Source: SZUA-35 sp965530755 (GTDB lineage: Bacteria > Actinomycetota > Acidimicrobiia > Acidimicrobiales > SZUA-35). Taken from it: a stretch of 64,000 nucleotides of DNA. The DNA lies in NCBI GenBank assembly GCA_965530755.1, contig CBESNA010000005.1, positions 74,525 through 138,524 of the forward strand, given 5' to 3'. Shown piece after piece: positions 1 through 8,691 of the stretch (its first letter is position 1; every line of letters begins with the position of its first letter). The translations under genes and the position numbers were made by a program. The notes below the pieces were generated by a model that did not search any database, was not told the DNA's origin, and worked only from the letters and a program-made list of their open reading frames with translations.

Positions 1-2902
1 CGGCGAACCGGATCGCTTCCACACTCGGCGTGCGTTGGGCGGCGAGATACCCAGACTCGAGCACCTGGCGTCCGTCATCGATCTGGCCAAGGCCCACGAG
101 CGAGCGGCCAACGAGCCCCGTTGCCTGCGCTGCCAGACCAGGATCATCGGCCTGCTCGGCCAGTGTTCTGGCGGCCTGTGCGTTCGAGAGGGCGGCGCCG
201 ATGTTTCCGGACCACAGGTCGAGCGAGGCCGCCAGATTCTTCATCACTGCCTCAGCCCAGGGGTCACCACGGCGCGCCAGTTCCGGCCCGACTTCGGTCA
301 GCAGGACGCGAGCACGGTCCCACTCGCCCGAGTGGAACGAGACCCACGCATCAATGCCCTTCGCCCACGCCATTCCGCCGACATCACCGAGCTCGCCGAA
401 GATGGCCACCGAGCTCGACACGAGCTCGCGTGCCTCGGCGAGATCACCGGCCCGGAAGGCGATGAGCCCGAGACCGTGGAGCGCCCACGCCTCGGAACGA
501 CGATCGTCGCTGGCAGCGGCAACCGCCTTCGACTTCTCCATTGCCGACCGGGACCGAGCGGTGTCACCTCGACCCATCTCGGACAGTCCGAGAAGTCGGA
601 GAGCGAGCCCTTCCTTCTCGCTGTCGCCGAGATCATGCAGTTTCACCGCTGCCTCGGACAACCGCTGCACGGCACGGTCGAAGTCGCCCCGCTTGCGATC
701 GAGCTCGCCGTGTTCGAGCTGTACGCGAGCGGCCAGCAACGGATCGGGAGCGGCGATGGCGACGATCTGATCCAGATCGTCTCTCGCACCCACGAGGTCG
801 CGCACGTCGGATCGGGATCGCGCCCTGCCGTACAAGAAGCCGGCCTTGGTCTCCGGATCCGTGGCCAGATCGACACCGAGCCCGTACCAGTGCTCGGCCT
901 CGGTCGGCGCACCGGTGGCCAGAGACCGATTGGCCGCCTCGTTGACCCAGTACAACGCCTTCTCTCGCACGTCAGCGGCGTCGAGCTCGCTCGAGCCGGA
1001 GAGACCATCGAGCAGCTCTGAGGCGGCAGCGTAGTGCCGTGCGATCACCAGCACGATGGCGAGCCGGTGTTCTGCCGGCCCGAGGTTCTCGAGGTAGGAG
1101 GCGATGGCATGATGAGTGATCGCCCGACCGGTCTTGGTGAGCGTGGCATACGCCACGTCACGCACCAGATCGGAGCGGAACTCATAGCGGTGACCGTCCA
1201 CGACGATCAGATCGGCCTCGACCAGTCGCGCGATCAGCGGATCGATGTCCTCGATCCCGAGCTGCATCTGCGCCATTCGCCGCAGGCCGCTGATGGGACC
1301 GTTGGGCCCGAACACCGCCGCTGCCTCGACCAATGCCCGCAGCTTTGGCTCGAGCGCATCGAGTCGAGCCGCGATGATTCCCCGAAGGTTGTCCGGCAAG
1401 CTCAACAACTCGCTCGAGGATGCCAGAACGGCTCCTCCCCCTTCCGCCTCGCTCCGGCTCTTGACGAGCCCCGCGAGCTCCTCGATGAAGAGAGGATTCC
1501 CGCCGCTCCGCTCGATGATCCGTTGCTTGGCCTCGTCCTTGAGGTCGAGACCGAACTCGTCGAGCATCTCGAGGGCCGCTTCATTGCCGAGCGAGGTGAG
1601 AGGCAGAACCATCGAGCCATAGCGACCGGGCGGAAGCTCTCCCGATGTCGACGCCTTCGACGTCATCAGCAGGAAGAATCGACATCGACTGAACTCCTGA
1701 AGAATGTGCTCGAGGAGGAGTTTCACGCCGTCGGAGGCCAAGTGAACGTCTGAGATGACCAGCACGACCGGCCGCCTGACCAGCTCCGCCGCAAGCAGCA
1801 CCGTGAACGCGAACATCACCTCGGCCCGGTTCGTTTCGCTGTCGCCACCTCGCAAGGACGTCGCGACGCCGAGGGTGTGCAGAAGTGCCGAGGAATAGCG
1901 GTCGCGAAGTTCCGGCTCGAGATCGTCGAGATGCGCGGTCAGCCCGCTGCTGACCACGAGCGCTGCATGCTCGGGGTCGGCGTCGACCTCGAGCCCGAAC
2001 ACCTGTCGCAAAACATCGGCGATGGGCCACCAACCGTTGGCCTCGCCATACGGCACCGCTCGCCCTTCGATCACTCTGGCGTCGTACTGGGCACCGATGC
2101 GGGCGGCTGCTTCTTGAACGATCCGGGTCTTGCCCATGCCGGCTTCGCCGACGACGAGGGTGGCGTGCGCCCTCGAGCCGTCGAACGCCAGGCCGGCCTG
2201 CGTCTGGATCGCCGCCAGCTCCAGCTCGCGACCCACGAATCCCACCGACCGGCGACTCCGGGTACCGGGCGGTCGCACCGGATTCAGGGCCACCCAAGCC
2301 TCGACCGACTCCTCCCGACCCCGAGCCTGCACAACGCCGAACGGCCGATAGGAGAAGGCGTCCACGGTGGCGGCATGTGTGCTGTGGCCTACCAGCACAC
2401 GGCCCGGCTCGGCCACGCCCTCGAGTCGTGCCGCCAGGTTCATCACGTCACCCATAGCGGTGTAGTCACCACCGGCGCTGGACATGCCGACCAAAACCTC
2501 GCCGGTGTTGACACCGATTCGAAGCCGGAGTGGCGCATGCGAACTCGCAGCCAAGGCGAGCATCGTCTGCTGCATGCGGAGAGCAGCACGCACGGCACGC
2601 TCGGCGTCGTCCTCGTGAGCAATCGGCGCACCGAACAGCGCCACGATGCCATCGCCGAGGATCTTGTCGACGACACCCCCGAAGGCAACGATGTCGGCGG
2701 CCAGACGCTCGAAACACCGGTCGACGAGGTGCTTCACGTCCTCGGGGTCGAGCGTCTCGGCCAAACTGGTGAATCCGACGATGTCGGCAAAGACCACGGT
2801 AACGACGCGCCGTTCTTCGTCTCCGACCGATTGGTGTGTCCCACAATGCGGACAGAATCGGGATCCGGGAGGAACCTCTCCTCCGCACGACGAACACCGC
2901 AT
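1..2902 (-). CDS. class III adenylyl/guanylyl cyclase fused to AAA ATPase and TPR region (3' end beyond window)
   Basis: The reading frame is open from the ATG at 2902 to the left edge, so the C-terminus is missing. Residues 3-20 form a small zinc ribbon (two CxxC pairs). Residues 33-190 are a class III cyclase domain with the metal-binding aspartates at 40 (FADIVGFT) and 84 (LGDG), Lys80 before the second one, and the late GDVMNLAARLE helix with Asn and Arg. An AAA/NB-ARC-like ATPase follows from about residue 220 (Walker A GEAGMGKT, 252-259), then helical TPR-like sequence to the edge. Such proteins act as cytoplasmic nucleotide-cyclase signalling switches; the ligand is unknown. TAGGCT ends 7 bases before the ATG and no ribosome site is present, so the message is probably leaderless. 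Lys80 hints at ATP as substrate, but GTP cannot be excluded. Confidence 0.88.
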   Translation of the reverse strand, partial: MRCSSCGGEVPPGSRFCPHCGTHQSVGDEERRVVTVVFADIVGFTSLAETLDPEDVKHLVDRCFERLAADIVAFGGVVDKILGDGIVALFGAPIAHEDDAERAVRAALRMQQTMLALAASSHAPLRLRIGVNTGEVLVGMSSAGGDYTAMGDVMNLAARLEGVAEPGRVLVGHSTHAATVDAFSYRPFGVVQARGREESVEAWVALNPVRPPGTRSRRSVGFVGRELELAAIQTQAGLAFDGSRAHATLVVGEAGMGKTRIVQEAAARIGAQYDARVIEGRAVPYGEANGWWPIADVLRQVFGLEVDADPEHAALVVSSGLTAHLDDLEPELRDRYSSALLHTLGVATSLRGGDSETNRAEVMFAFTVLLAAELVRRPVVLVISDVHLASDGVKLLLEHILQEFSRCRFFLLMTSKASTSGELPPGRYGSMVLPLTSLGNEAALEMLDEFGLDLKDEAKQRIIERSGGNPLFIEELAGLVKSRSEAEGGGAVLASSSELLSLPDNLRGIIAARLDALEPKLRALVEAAAVFGPNGPISGLRRMAQMQLGIEDIDPLIARLVEADLIVVDGHRYEFRSDLVRDVAYATLTKTGRAITHHAIASYLENLGPAEHRLAIVLVIARHYAAASELLDGLSGSSELDAADVREKALYWVNEAANRSLATGAPTEAEHWYGLGVDLATDPETKAGFLYGRARSRSDVRDLVGARDDLDQIVAIAAPDPLLAARVQLEHGELDRKRGDFDRAVQRLSEAAVKLHDLGDSEKEGLALRLLGLSEMGRGDTARSRSAMEKSKAVAAASDDRRSEAWALHGLGLIAFRAGDLAEARELVSSSVAIFGELGDVGGMAWAKGIDAWVSFHSGEWDRARVLLTEVGPELARRGDPWAEAVMKNLAASLDLWSGNIGAALSNAQAARTLAEQADDPGLAAQATGLVGRSLVGLGQIDDGRQVLESGYLAAQRTPSVEAIRFA

Positions 2903-3016
2903 CCGGCTGAGCCTAATTGGCCGACGGGCTCGGCCAGTCATTGCGCGCCCAGTCATTGCGCTCCATCTCCGCTCGATCAGATCGGCTCGCGTCTGGCCTC
3001 CGCTACCGTCTCGCCG
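2903..3016. promoter_or_regulatory. divergent promoter region with a 13-bp direct repeat
   Basis: This 114-base gap separates the cyclase gene from the glucosidase gene. Each start has its own -10-like hexamer: TAGGCT (2910-2915, minus strand) for the cyclase and TACCGT (3004-3009) for the glucosidase, both 7 bases from the start codon. Between them CCAGTCATTGCGC occurs twice in direct orientation, at 2934-2946 and 2949-2961, with a period of 15 bases. The repeat could bind a regulator of one or both genes; no family can be assigned. Confidence 0.45.
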
Positions 3017-4654
3017 GTGAATCAGGCGAAGAACAGCATCGATGACACCTCCAGACGATGGTGGCGCACCGACGTCGTCTACCAGGTCTACATCCGTTCG
3101 TTTGCCGACGGGAACGGTGATGGAACCGGTGACATCGCTGGTCTTCGATCCCGCCTTCCCTACCTTCGCGACCTTGGCATCGACGCCCTGTGGCTGAACC
3201 CCTGGTATCGATCGCCGCTCCACGACGGCGGCTACGACGTTGCCGACTACCGCGACATCGAGCCCCGGTACGGGACGTTGGACGAAGCCGAGGCGCTGAT
3301 CGTTGATGCCCACGAACACGGGATCAAGGTCATCGCCGACCTCGTACCCAACCACACCTCGTCAGCACACGTTTGGTTCCGGGAGGCGCTCGCCTCACCA
3401 CCGGGGTCACCGGCCAGAAACCGCTACCACATCCTCCCCGGCAAGGGCGACGGATCGTTGCCGCCGACCGACTGGACCAGCGTTTTCGGTGGCCCGGCTT
3501 GGACTCGCCTCGACGACGGCGAGTGGTACCTGCATCTCTTCGACCACACCCAGCCCGACCTGAACTGGGAGAACTCTGAGGTCGTCGAGGAGTTCAAGGA
3601 GATCTTCCGATTCTGGCTCGATCGAAACGTCGACGGTTTCCGAGTGGACGTTGCCCACGGTCTGGCCAAGGACATGTCGTACCCAGACGTCGGCGGTGTC
3701 ACGGGCGAGCTGCTCAGCAACGCAAAGACTGCCGGCCACCCGTTCTGGGACCGTGATGCCGTGCACCCGATCATCCAGGGCTGGCGCTCAGTGCTCGATG
3801 AGTACCCCGGGTCGATGATGGTGGCAGAAGCCTGGGTCGCTCCGGACCGGCTCCCCCTCTATCTTCGCAAGGACGAGTACCACCAGTCGTTCAACTTCGA
3901 CTTCCTTTCGGCGGAGTGGGATGCCGAGGAGATGCGCGAGGTCCTGACCACTTCGATCGACGCCGCCCACGAGGTTGGCGCCGCCCCGACGTGGGTCCTG
4001 TCGAATCACGACGTCGTCCGCCACACGACCCGCTACGGACTTCCGAAGGGCACAGACTGGCGGGCCTGGCTGCTCGACGGTCCGCACGACATCCTCGATG
4101 CCGAGCTCGGGCTCACCCGGGCCAGGGCGGCCACCTTGCTCATGTTGGCGCTGCCCGGCGGCGTCTACCTCTACCAGGGTGAGGAGCTGGGCCTTCCCGA
4201 GGTGTGGGATCTGCCGCTGGACGTCCTCGACGATCCCGTCTGGGAGCAGTCCGGACGTACCCGCAAGGGTCGAGACGGATGCCGGGTGCCGCTCCCCTGG
4301 ACCGTCGAAGGCATGTCGCTCGGCTTTGGAACCGGCGACAGCTGGTTGCCCCAGCCCGAGGGGTTCGCTGCGCTGTCAGTCGAAGCGCAATCCGGCGTCG
4401 ACGGGTCAACGCTCGAGCTCTACCGATCAGCCCTGGTAGAGCGGAAACGTCTGTTCGTCGGCGACGAGTCGATCGAGTGGCTCGATGCCCCCGAAGGCGT
4501 CATCGCTTTCCGTCGAGGATCCGGCGTCGAGTGCTGGGTCAATTTCTCCGCGAAGCCGGTGCCACTCGATGCGGGCCGCACCCATGTGCTGGCCAGCGGC
4601 GAGCTCACACCGAACGGCGAACTTCCCGTGGACACCACGGTCTGGCTCGCCTGA
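3017..4654 (+). CDS. GH13 alpha-glucosidase / oligo-1,6-glucosidase family enzyme
   Basis: A 545-residue cytoplasmic glycoside hydrolase of family 13 that would hydrolyse alpha-glucosidic bonds in small maltose- or isomaltose-type sugars. Conserved regions are visible in order: DLVPNHTS (108-115), GFRVDVAHG with the nucleophile Asp211, the acid/base Glu271 in MMVAEAW, and the NHD pair ending in Asp332. There is no signal peptide. The frame continues far upstream without a stop, but that part lies opposite the cyclase gene; GTG 3017, preceded at 7 bases by TACCGT, gives a normal N-terminus (RTDVVYQVYIRSF). A C-terminal beta domain follows the barrel. Exact substrate (trehalose, maltose, isomaltose) cannot be told from sequence alone. 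Confidence 0.9.
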   Translation: MNQAKNSIDDTSRRWWRTDVVYQVYIRSFADGNGDGTGDIAGLRSRLPYLRDLGIDALWLNPWYRSPLHDGGYDVADYRDIEPRYGTLDEAEALIVDAHEHGIKVIADLVPNHTSSAHVWFREALASPPGSPARNRYHILPGKGDGSLPPTDWTSVFGGPAWTRLDDGEWYLHLFDHTQPDLNWENSEVVEEFKEIFRFWLDRNVDGFRVDVAHGLAKDMSYPDVGGVTGELLSNAKTAGHPFWDRDAVHPIIQGWRSVLDEYPGSMMVAEAWVAPDRLPLYLRKDEYHQSFNFDFLSAEWDAEEMREVLTTSIDAAHEVGAAPTWVLSNHDVVRHTTRYGLPKGTDWRAWLLDGPHDILDAELGLTRARAATLLMLALPGGVYLYQGEELGLPEVWDLPLDVLDDPVWEQSGRTRKGRDGCRVPLPWTVEGMSLGFGTGDSWLPQPEGFAALSVEAQSGVDGSTLELYRSALVERKRLFVGDESIEWLDAPEGVIAFRRGSGVECWVNFSAKPVPLDAGRTHVLASGELTPNGELPVDTTVWLA

Positions 4655-4683
4655 GCCGGTCCTCCGCTCGACTGAGTACCAAT

Positions 4684-4744
4684 CATCCGAATGTCGGATG
4701 GCACCGGTGGCCGGGGGGCCTAGCGTTCCTTCCAAATCAGGAGG
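4684..4744 (+). promoter_or_regulatory. promoter region with palindrome and strong RBS for the ABC exporter
   Basis: CATCCGA-ATG-TCGGATG (4684-4700) is a perfect 7-bp inverted repeat. It lies where a -35 element would be relative to TAGCGT (4721-4726), and an AGGAGG ribosome site occupies 4739-4744, six bases before the ATG. Unlike most single genes here, this transcript therefore has a leader. The palindrome is a plausible repressor site for the two exporter genes; its regulator is not visible nearby. Confidence 0.45.
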
Positions 4745-4750
4745 AATGTA

Positions 4751-5497
4751 ATGAGTTCACCCACGTCCACTGTCACCATGGCCGCCCACTGTGAGGGCGC
4801 AACAAAGACCTACGGCTCGGGTGACACCGAGGTCCACGCCCTGCGGAATGTCACGGTCGGTTTCGAGGCCGGCCACTTCACCGCGATCATGGGGCCGTCC
4901 GGCTCCGGCAAGTCCACGCTCATGCAGTGCATGGCGGGCCTCGACCGTCTCACCTCCGGCTCCACCTACATCGGTGACGAGGAGCTGTCCTCCCTCAACG
5001 ACAAACGCCTGACCATGATCCGGCGTGAACGCCTCGGCTTTATCTTCCAGGCCTTCAACCTCATCCCGACACTGACGGCGAAGGAGAACATCACGCTCCC
5101 GCTCGATCTGGCAGGGAGCAAAGGCGACCAGGCGTGGATCGACGAAGTGATCTCGATCACCGGGCTCGGCGATCGTGTCGGCCATCGGCCCAACGAATTG
5201 TCCGGCGGCCAACAGCAGCGAGTAGCAGTCGCCCGAGCGATGGCCAGCCGCCCGGCGATCATCTTCGGCGACGAGCCGACGGGCAACCTCGACACACGGA
5301 CCGGAGCCGAGATCCTCGAATTCATGCAGAAGGCCGTTCGAGACCTCGGTCAGACCATCGTGATGGTCACCCACGACCCGGTCTCCGCGAGCTACGCCGA
5401 CCGGGTGCTGTTCCTCACCGACGGTCAGATCATCGACGAGATGACGGATCCCACGGCCGACAAGGTCATCGACAAGATGAAGTCGCTCGGAGACTGA
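4751..5497 (+). CDS. MacB/LolD-type ABC transporter ATP-binding protein
   Basis: A 248-residue ATPase subunit of an ABC transporter of the lipoprotein/macrolide/peptide exporter class. Walker A is GPSGSGKST (48-56), the Q-loop Gln is at 100, the signature LSGGQQQR starts at 150, Walker B IIFGDEP is at 170-176, followed by the D-loop and the switch histidine in VTHD. It starts with a very good AGGAGG site. The permease gene begins one base after its stop, so the pair is one operon and forms one complex. The substrate is not predictable. Confidence 0.93.
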   Translation: MSSPTSTVTMAAHCEGATKTYGSGDTEVHALRNVTVGFEAGHFTAIMGPSGSGKSTLMQCMAGLDRLTSGSTYIGDEELSSLNDKRLTMIRRERLGFIFQAFNLIPTLTAKENITLPLDLAGSKGDQAWIDEVISITGLGDRVGHRPNELSGGQQQRVAVARAMASRPAIIFGDEPTGNLDTRTGAEILEFMQKAVRDLGQTIVMVTHDPVSASYADRVLFLTDGQIIDEMTDPTADKVIDKMKSLGD

Positions 5498-5498
5498 C

Positions 5499-8036
5499 AT
5501 GTTCAAGGCCACGCTGAAGTCCATTCGCGGTCACCTCGGCCGGCTGCTCGCCACCATGGCGGCAGTCATCCTCGGCATCTCGTTCCTCGCCGGAACGCTC
5601 GTGTTCACCGACTCGGTCCAACAGGCGTTCGACGAGCTGTTCGCGACCGTCTTCGAGACGACAGATGCACAGGTTCGATCCACCGAGACCGTCGACGCCG
5701 GTTTCGGCATCGAGCTCCGAGGTCGAATCGACGAGTCAATAGTCGCCACCGTGCAAGCCGTCGAGGGTGTCGACGTCGCCGAAGGATTCGTCCAGGGCAC
5801 AGCCACGGTCATCGACAAGGACGGAGAACCGATCGGAAATCCCGGTCAGGGTCCCCCCACGTTCGGCTTCTCGTGGGGCATCGACGACGGGCTCAACCAA
5901 TTCAAGATCAAGGAAGGGCGCGCCCCGACCGGCCCGAACGACGTCGTGCTCGACGGCAACACCGCAGACCTGGGCAACTTCGAGCTCGGCGACACCGTGC
6001 GGATCCTCACCACCTCGGGATCGAACGAGTTCGACCTCGTCGGGATCGCCCAGTTCGGGGAGTCGAATTCCATCGGTGGCGCCACCACTGCGTTGTTCGA
6101 CATCGCCACGACCCAGATGCTTCTCGGAGCCGAGGGCCAGCTCGACGCCATTTCGGTACGGGCAGCGGAAGGGATCTCCGAGGAGGAGATCGTGCAGCGC
6201 ATCACGGCTGAACTCGGCGACGGTGTCGAGGCGATCACGGGAACCGAGTCGACCGAGGAGAGCCAGAGCGCCATCGCCGAGGGTCTGGCGTTCTTCAACA
6301 TCTTCCTACTGGCGTTTGCGATCATCGCCCTGTTCGTGTCGGCTTTCGTGATCTACAACACCTTCGCCATCCTGGTCGCGCAGCGCTCGCAGGAATTGGC
6401 GCTGCTCCGAGCCATCGGCGCCTCCCGGCGCCAGGTGCTCACCTCGGTGTTCGTCGAAGCACTCATCGTCGGCATCGTCGGGTCGCTGCTCGGCGTGCTT
6501 CTCGGCATCGTGTTGTCCTTCGGGCTCGGCGCCATGCTCACCGCCTTCGGGATCGAGCTGCCGTCCGGCGGACTCATCGTGAAGCCGGCCACCGTCGTGA
6601 TCAGCCTCGTTGTCGGCACCATCGTCACGCTCTTCTCGGCGGTGTTCCCTGCCGTGACGGCATCGAGGATCAGCCCGATGGAGGCACTACGAGAGAGCGC
6701 AGCCGAGCCGTGGCACCGCAACAACACCCGCTTCGCCATTGGCCTGCTCATCACGGTCCTCGGTGGCGTCGCCATCTTCTTCGGGCTCCTGCAGCCGGAG
6801 CTCACCCTCGCCGGTGTCGGCATCGGGGCCATGTTCATCGGTGTCTTCGTGCTCGGCCCCACCATCGCCCGACCCGTCTCGCGGGTGCTGGGCGCACCGA
6901 TCGCCAAGTTCCGGGGCACGACCGGAGCCATCGCGCAGCAGAACGCCATGCGAAATCCGAAGCGCACGGCACGAACGGCTGCCGCCTTGATGATCGGCGT
7001 CGCCCTCGTTGCCGGCGTCACGGTGTTGGCATCGACGCTCGCCGCCACCATCGAGGACACCGTTGGTGAACAATTCACCGGCGATTTCGCCATCGATTCC
7101 GGCTCATTCGGTCCCGGTGGCGGCTTCAGCCCGCTGCTGACAGACGCCGTCGCCGAGATCGACGGTGTCGCCACGGCGGCGTCCTTGCGGATCGCGATCG
7201 CCGAGGTCGACGGCAAGGGCGACTTCATCGGAGTGGTCGACCCCGCCACCGCCTTCGACGTCATCGATGTCGGAATCACGCAGGGACAACCGAGCGACCT
7301 CACCGACACGTCGGTGTTCCTGTTCGAGGACAAGGCTGCCGACCTCGGAGTCGGCCTCGGTGACACGGTGGCGTTCGGATTCCTCGACGGGTCTCTTCGT
7401 CCACTCACCGTCGCCGGCATCTACACCGAGGAAGCCTTCCTCGGGAACTATGCGATCTCGCAGGGGTTGTCGGCCGACACCGGCGCAGAGCAGCTCGAGT
7501 TCGTCACGTACGTCAAGCTCGCCGCCGGCTACACGATCGATGAGGTCCGCCCCGCGATCGACGCTGCCGCCGCCGACTATCCCAATGCCAAGGTCCAGGA
7601 CCGTCAGGAGTACATCGATGCACAATCAGCGAGCCTCGACCAGCTCCTCGGCCTGATCTACGGACTCCTCGGACTGGCCGTGATCATCGCTGCCTTCGGC
7701 ATCGCCAACACCCTGCGGCTCTCGGTCATCGAGCGCACACGGGAGATCGGTCTGCTCAGGGCCGTCGGCATGACCCAGGGGCAGGTCCGCTCGACCATCC
7801 GCTGGGAGGCGGTGATCACCGCCCTCTTCGGAGCCGTGCTCGGCGTCATCCTCGGCCTCTTCTTCGGATACGCCATCGTCTACGCTCTGCGGGATCAGGG
7901 CGTCACGAGCTTCTCTGTGCCGATCCCGGCCCTGATCCTGGTCGTGGTGCTCGCCGCCATCGTCGGCGTCGTCTCGGCGATCCTGCCGGCACGGCGTGCG
8001 GCTCGCCTCAACATCCTGGACTCGATCGCTTCGTGA
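5499..8036 (+). CDS. FtsX/MacB-like ABC transporter permease
   Basis: An 845-residue membrane protein with two FtsX permease repeats. There is a transmembrane helix near residues 18-40, a large extracytoplasmic MacB-type domain (about 45-265), a three-helix FtsX block (about 270-395), a middle helix pair, a second extracytoplasmic domain (about 510-720), and a second FtsX block at the C-terminus (about 725-840) ending in LPARRAARLNILDSIAS. This duplicated layout is typical of actinobacterial MacB-like permeases that work with a separate ATPase, here the gene directly upstream. It probably moves a hydrophobic or envelope substrate. Confidence 0.92.
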   Translation: MFKATLKSIRGHLGRLLATMAAVILGISFLAGTLVFTDSVQQAFDELFATVFETTDAQVRSTETVDAGFGIELRGRIDESIVATVQAVEGVDVAEGFVQGTATVIDKDGEPIGNPGQGPPTFGFSWGIDDGLNQFKIKEGRAPTGPNDVVLDGNTADLGNFELGDTVRILTTSGSNEFDLVGIAQFGESNSIGGATTALFDIATTQMLLGAEGQLDAISVRAAEGISEEEIVQRITAELGDGVEAITGTESTEESQSAIAEGLAFFNIFLLAFAIIALFVSAFVIYNTFAILVAQRSQELALLRAIGASRRQVLTSVFVEALIVGIVGSLLGVLLGIVLSFGLGAMLTAFGIELPSGGLIVKPATVVISLVVGTIVTLFSAVFPAVTASRISPMEALRESAAEPWHRNNTRFAIGLLITVLGGVAIFFGLLQPELTLAGVGIGAMFIGVFVLGPTIARPVSRVLGAPIAKFRGTTGAIAQQNAMRNPKRTARTAAALMIGVALVAGVTVLASTLAATIEDTVGEQFTGDFAIDSGSFGPGGGFSPLLTDAVAEIDGVATAASLRIAIAEVDGKGDFIGVVDPATAFDVIDVGITQGQPSDLTDTSVFLFEDKAADLGVGLGDTVAFGFLDGSLRPLTVAGIYTEEAFLGNYAISQGLSADTGAEQLEFVTYVKLAAGYTIDEVRPAIDAAAADYPNAKVQDRQEYIDAQSASLDQLLGLIYGLLGLAVIIAAFGIANTLRLSVIERTREIGLLRAVGMTQGQVRSTIRWEAVITALFGAVLGVILGLFFGYAIVYALRDQGVTSFSVPIPALILVVVLAAIVGVVSAILPARRAARLNILDSIAS

Positions 8037-8058
8037 CGGTCTGTCGGCTCGAGCGCGG

Positions 8059-8691
8059 ATGAAGGTCCGCCGCGCCCGAGCCGATGACCTCGATACTGCA
8101 GCCGCGGCGCTCGGTGCTGCGTTCGCCGAAGATCCTTGGGTCCGGTGGTGCGTCGACGCAGACGACCACGTCGCCCGGATCACGACGCTCCAACGACTCG
8201 CACTCGAACTGATCGGCCTCCCCCACGGACGCGTGTGGATGGCCGAGATCGACGGAGTGGCGGACGGTGCCGCCATCGGGGTCGCGGTGTGGACCGACAG
8301 TACGACCGAGATCGATCGCTCACTGCTCGCGACGCTCGCCGACCGCTCACGACCGCTCCACGGCGATCGGCTCCACGCCGCCATCGTTGCCGAACAGAAC
8401 GCTTGGCACCGGCCGGAAGGCCGACACTTCCACCTGGAGGCGATCGGCACCCGGCCGGAGCACTGGCGCTGCGGGTTGGGATCAGCCGTCCTCAGACCCG
8501 AGTTGGAGTTCGCCGATGCCGAAGGCGCCGTCTGTTCACTCGAGACTTCCACCGTCGGGAACACACAGTTCTACGAGTCGATGGGGTTCGAGATCGTGCA
8601 TCATCGGGTCGTGCCCGGTGGCGGCCCGGACGTGTGGACCATGTGGAGGCAACCCGATCCGGGACCTCAGCGGAGCGTCGGCCCCTTGTAA
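8059..8691 (+). CDS. GNAT family N-acetyltransferase
   Basis: A 210-residue GNAT-fold acetyltransferase. The N-terminal MKVRRARADDLDTAAAAL strand-helix, the acetyl-CoA loop WRCGLGSAVL in the middle, and the C-terminal NTQFYESMGFEIV are characteristic. The ATG at 8059 was preferred to the in-frame ATG at 7996, which lies inside the permease gene. It follows the permease by 22 bases and may be read with it. Its last 25 bases overlap the 3' end of the convergent lhr gene. Substrate unknown. Confidence 0.82.
   Translation: MKVRRARADDLDTAAAALGAAFAEDPWVRWCVDADDHVARITTLQRLALELIGLPHGRVWMAEIDGVADGAAIGVAVWTDSTTEIDRSLLATLADRSRPLHGDRLHAAIVAEQNAWHRPEGRHFHLEAIGTRPEHWRCGLGSAVLRPELEFADAEGAVCSLETSTVGNTQFYESMGFEIVHHRVVPGGGPDVWTMWRQPDPGPQRSVGPL

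Noticed and set aside
35..1753. Long plus-strand open frames opposite the cyclase/TPR gene
   Set aside because: They are arginine- and proline-rich shadow frames; the minus strand encodes one continuous cyclase-ATPase-TPR protein through the same bases.
1877..3016. In-frame upstream extension of the GH13 glucosidase
   Set aside because: It lies opposite the cyclase gene, has no family similarity, and a good GTG start with a promoter hexamer exists at 3017.
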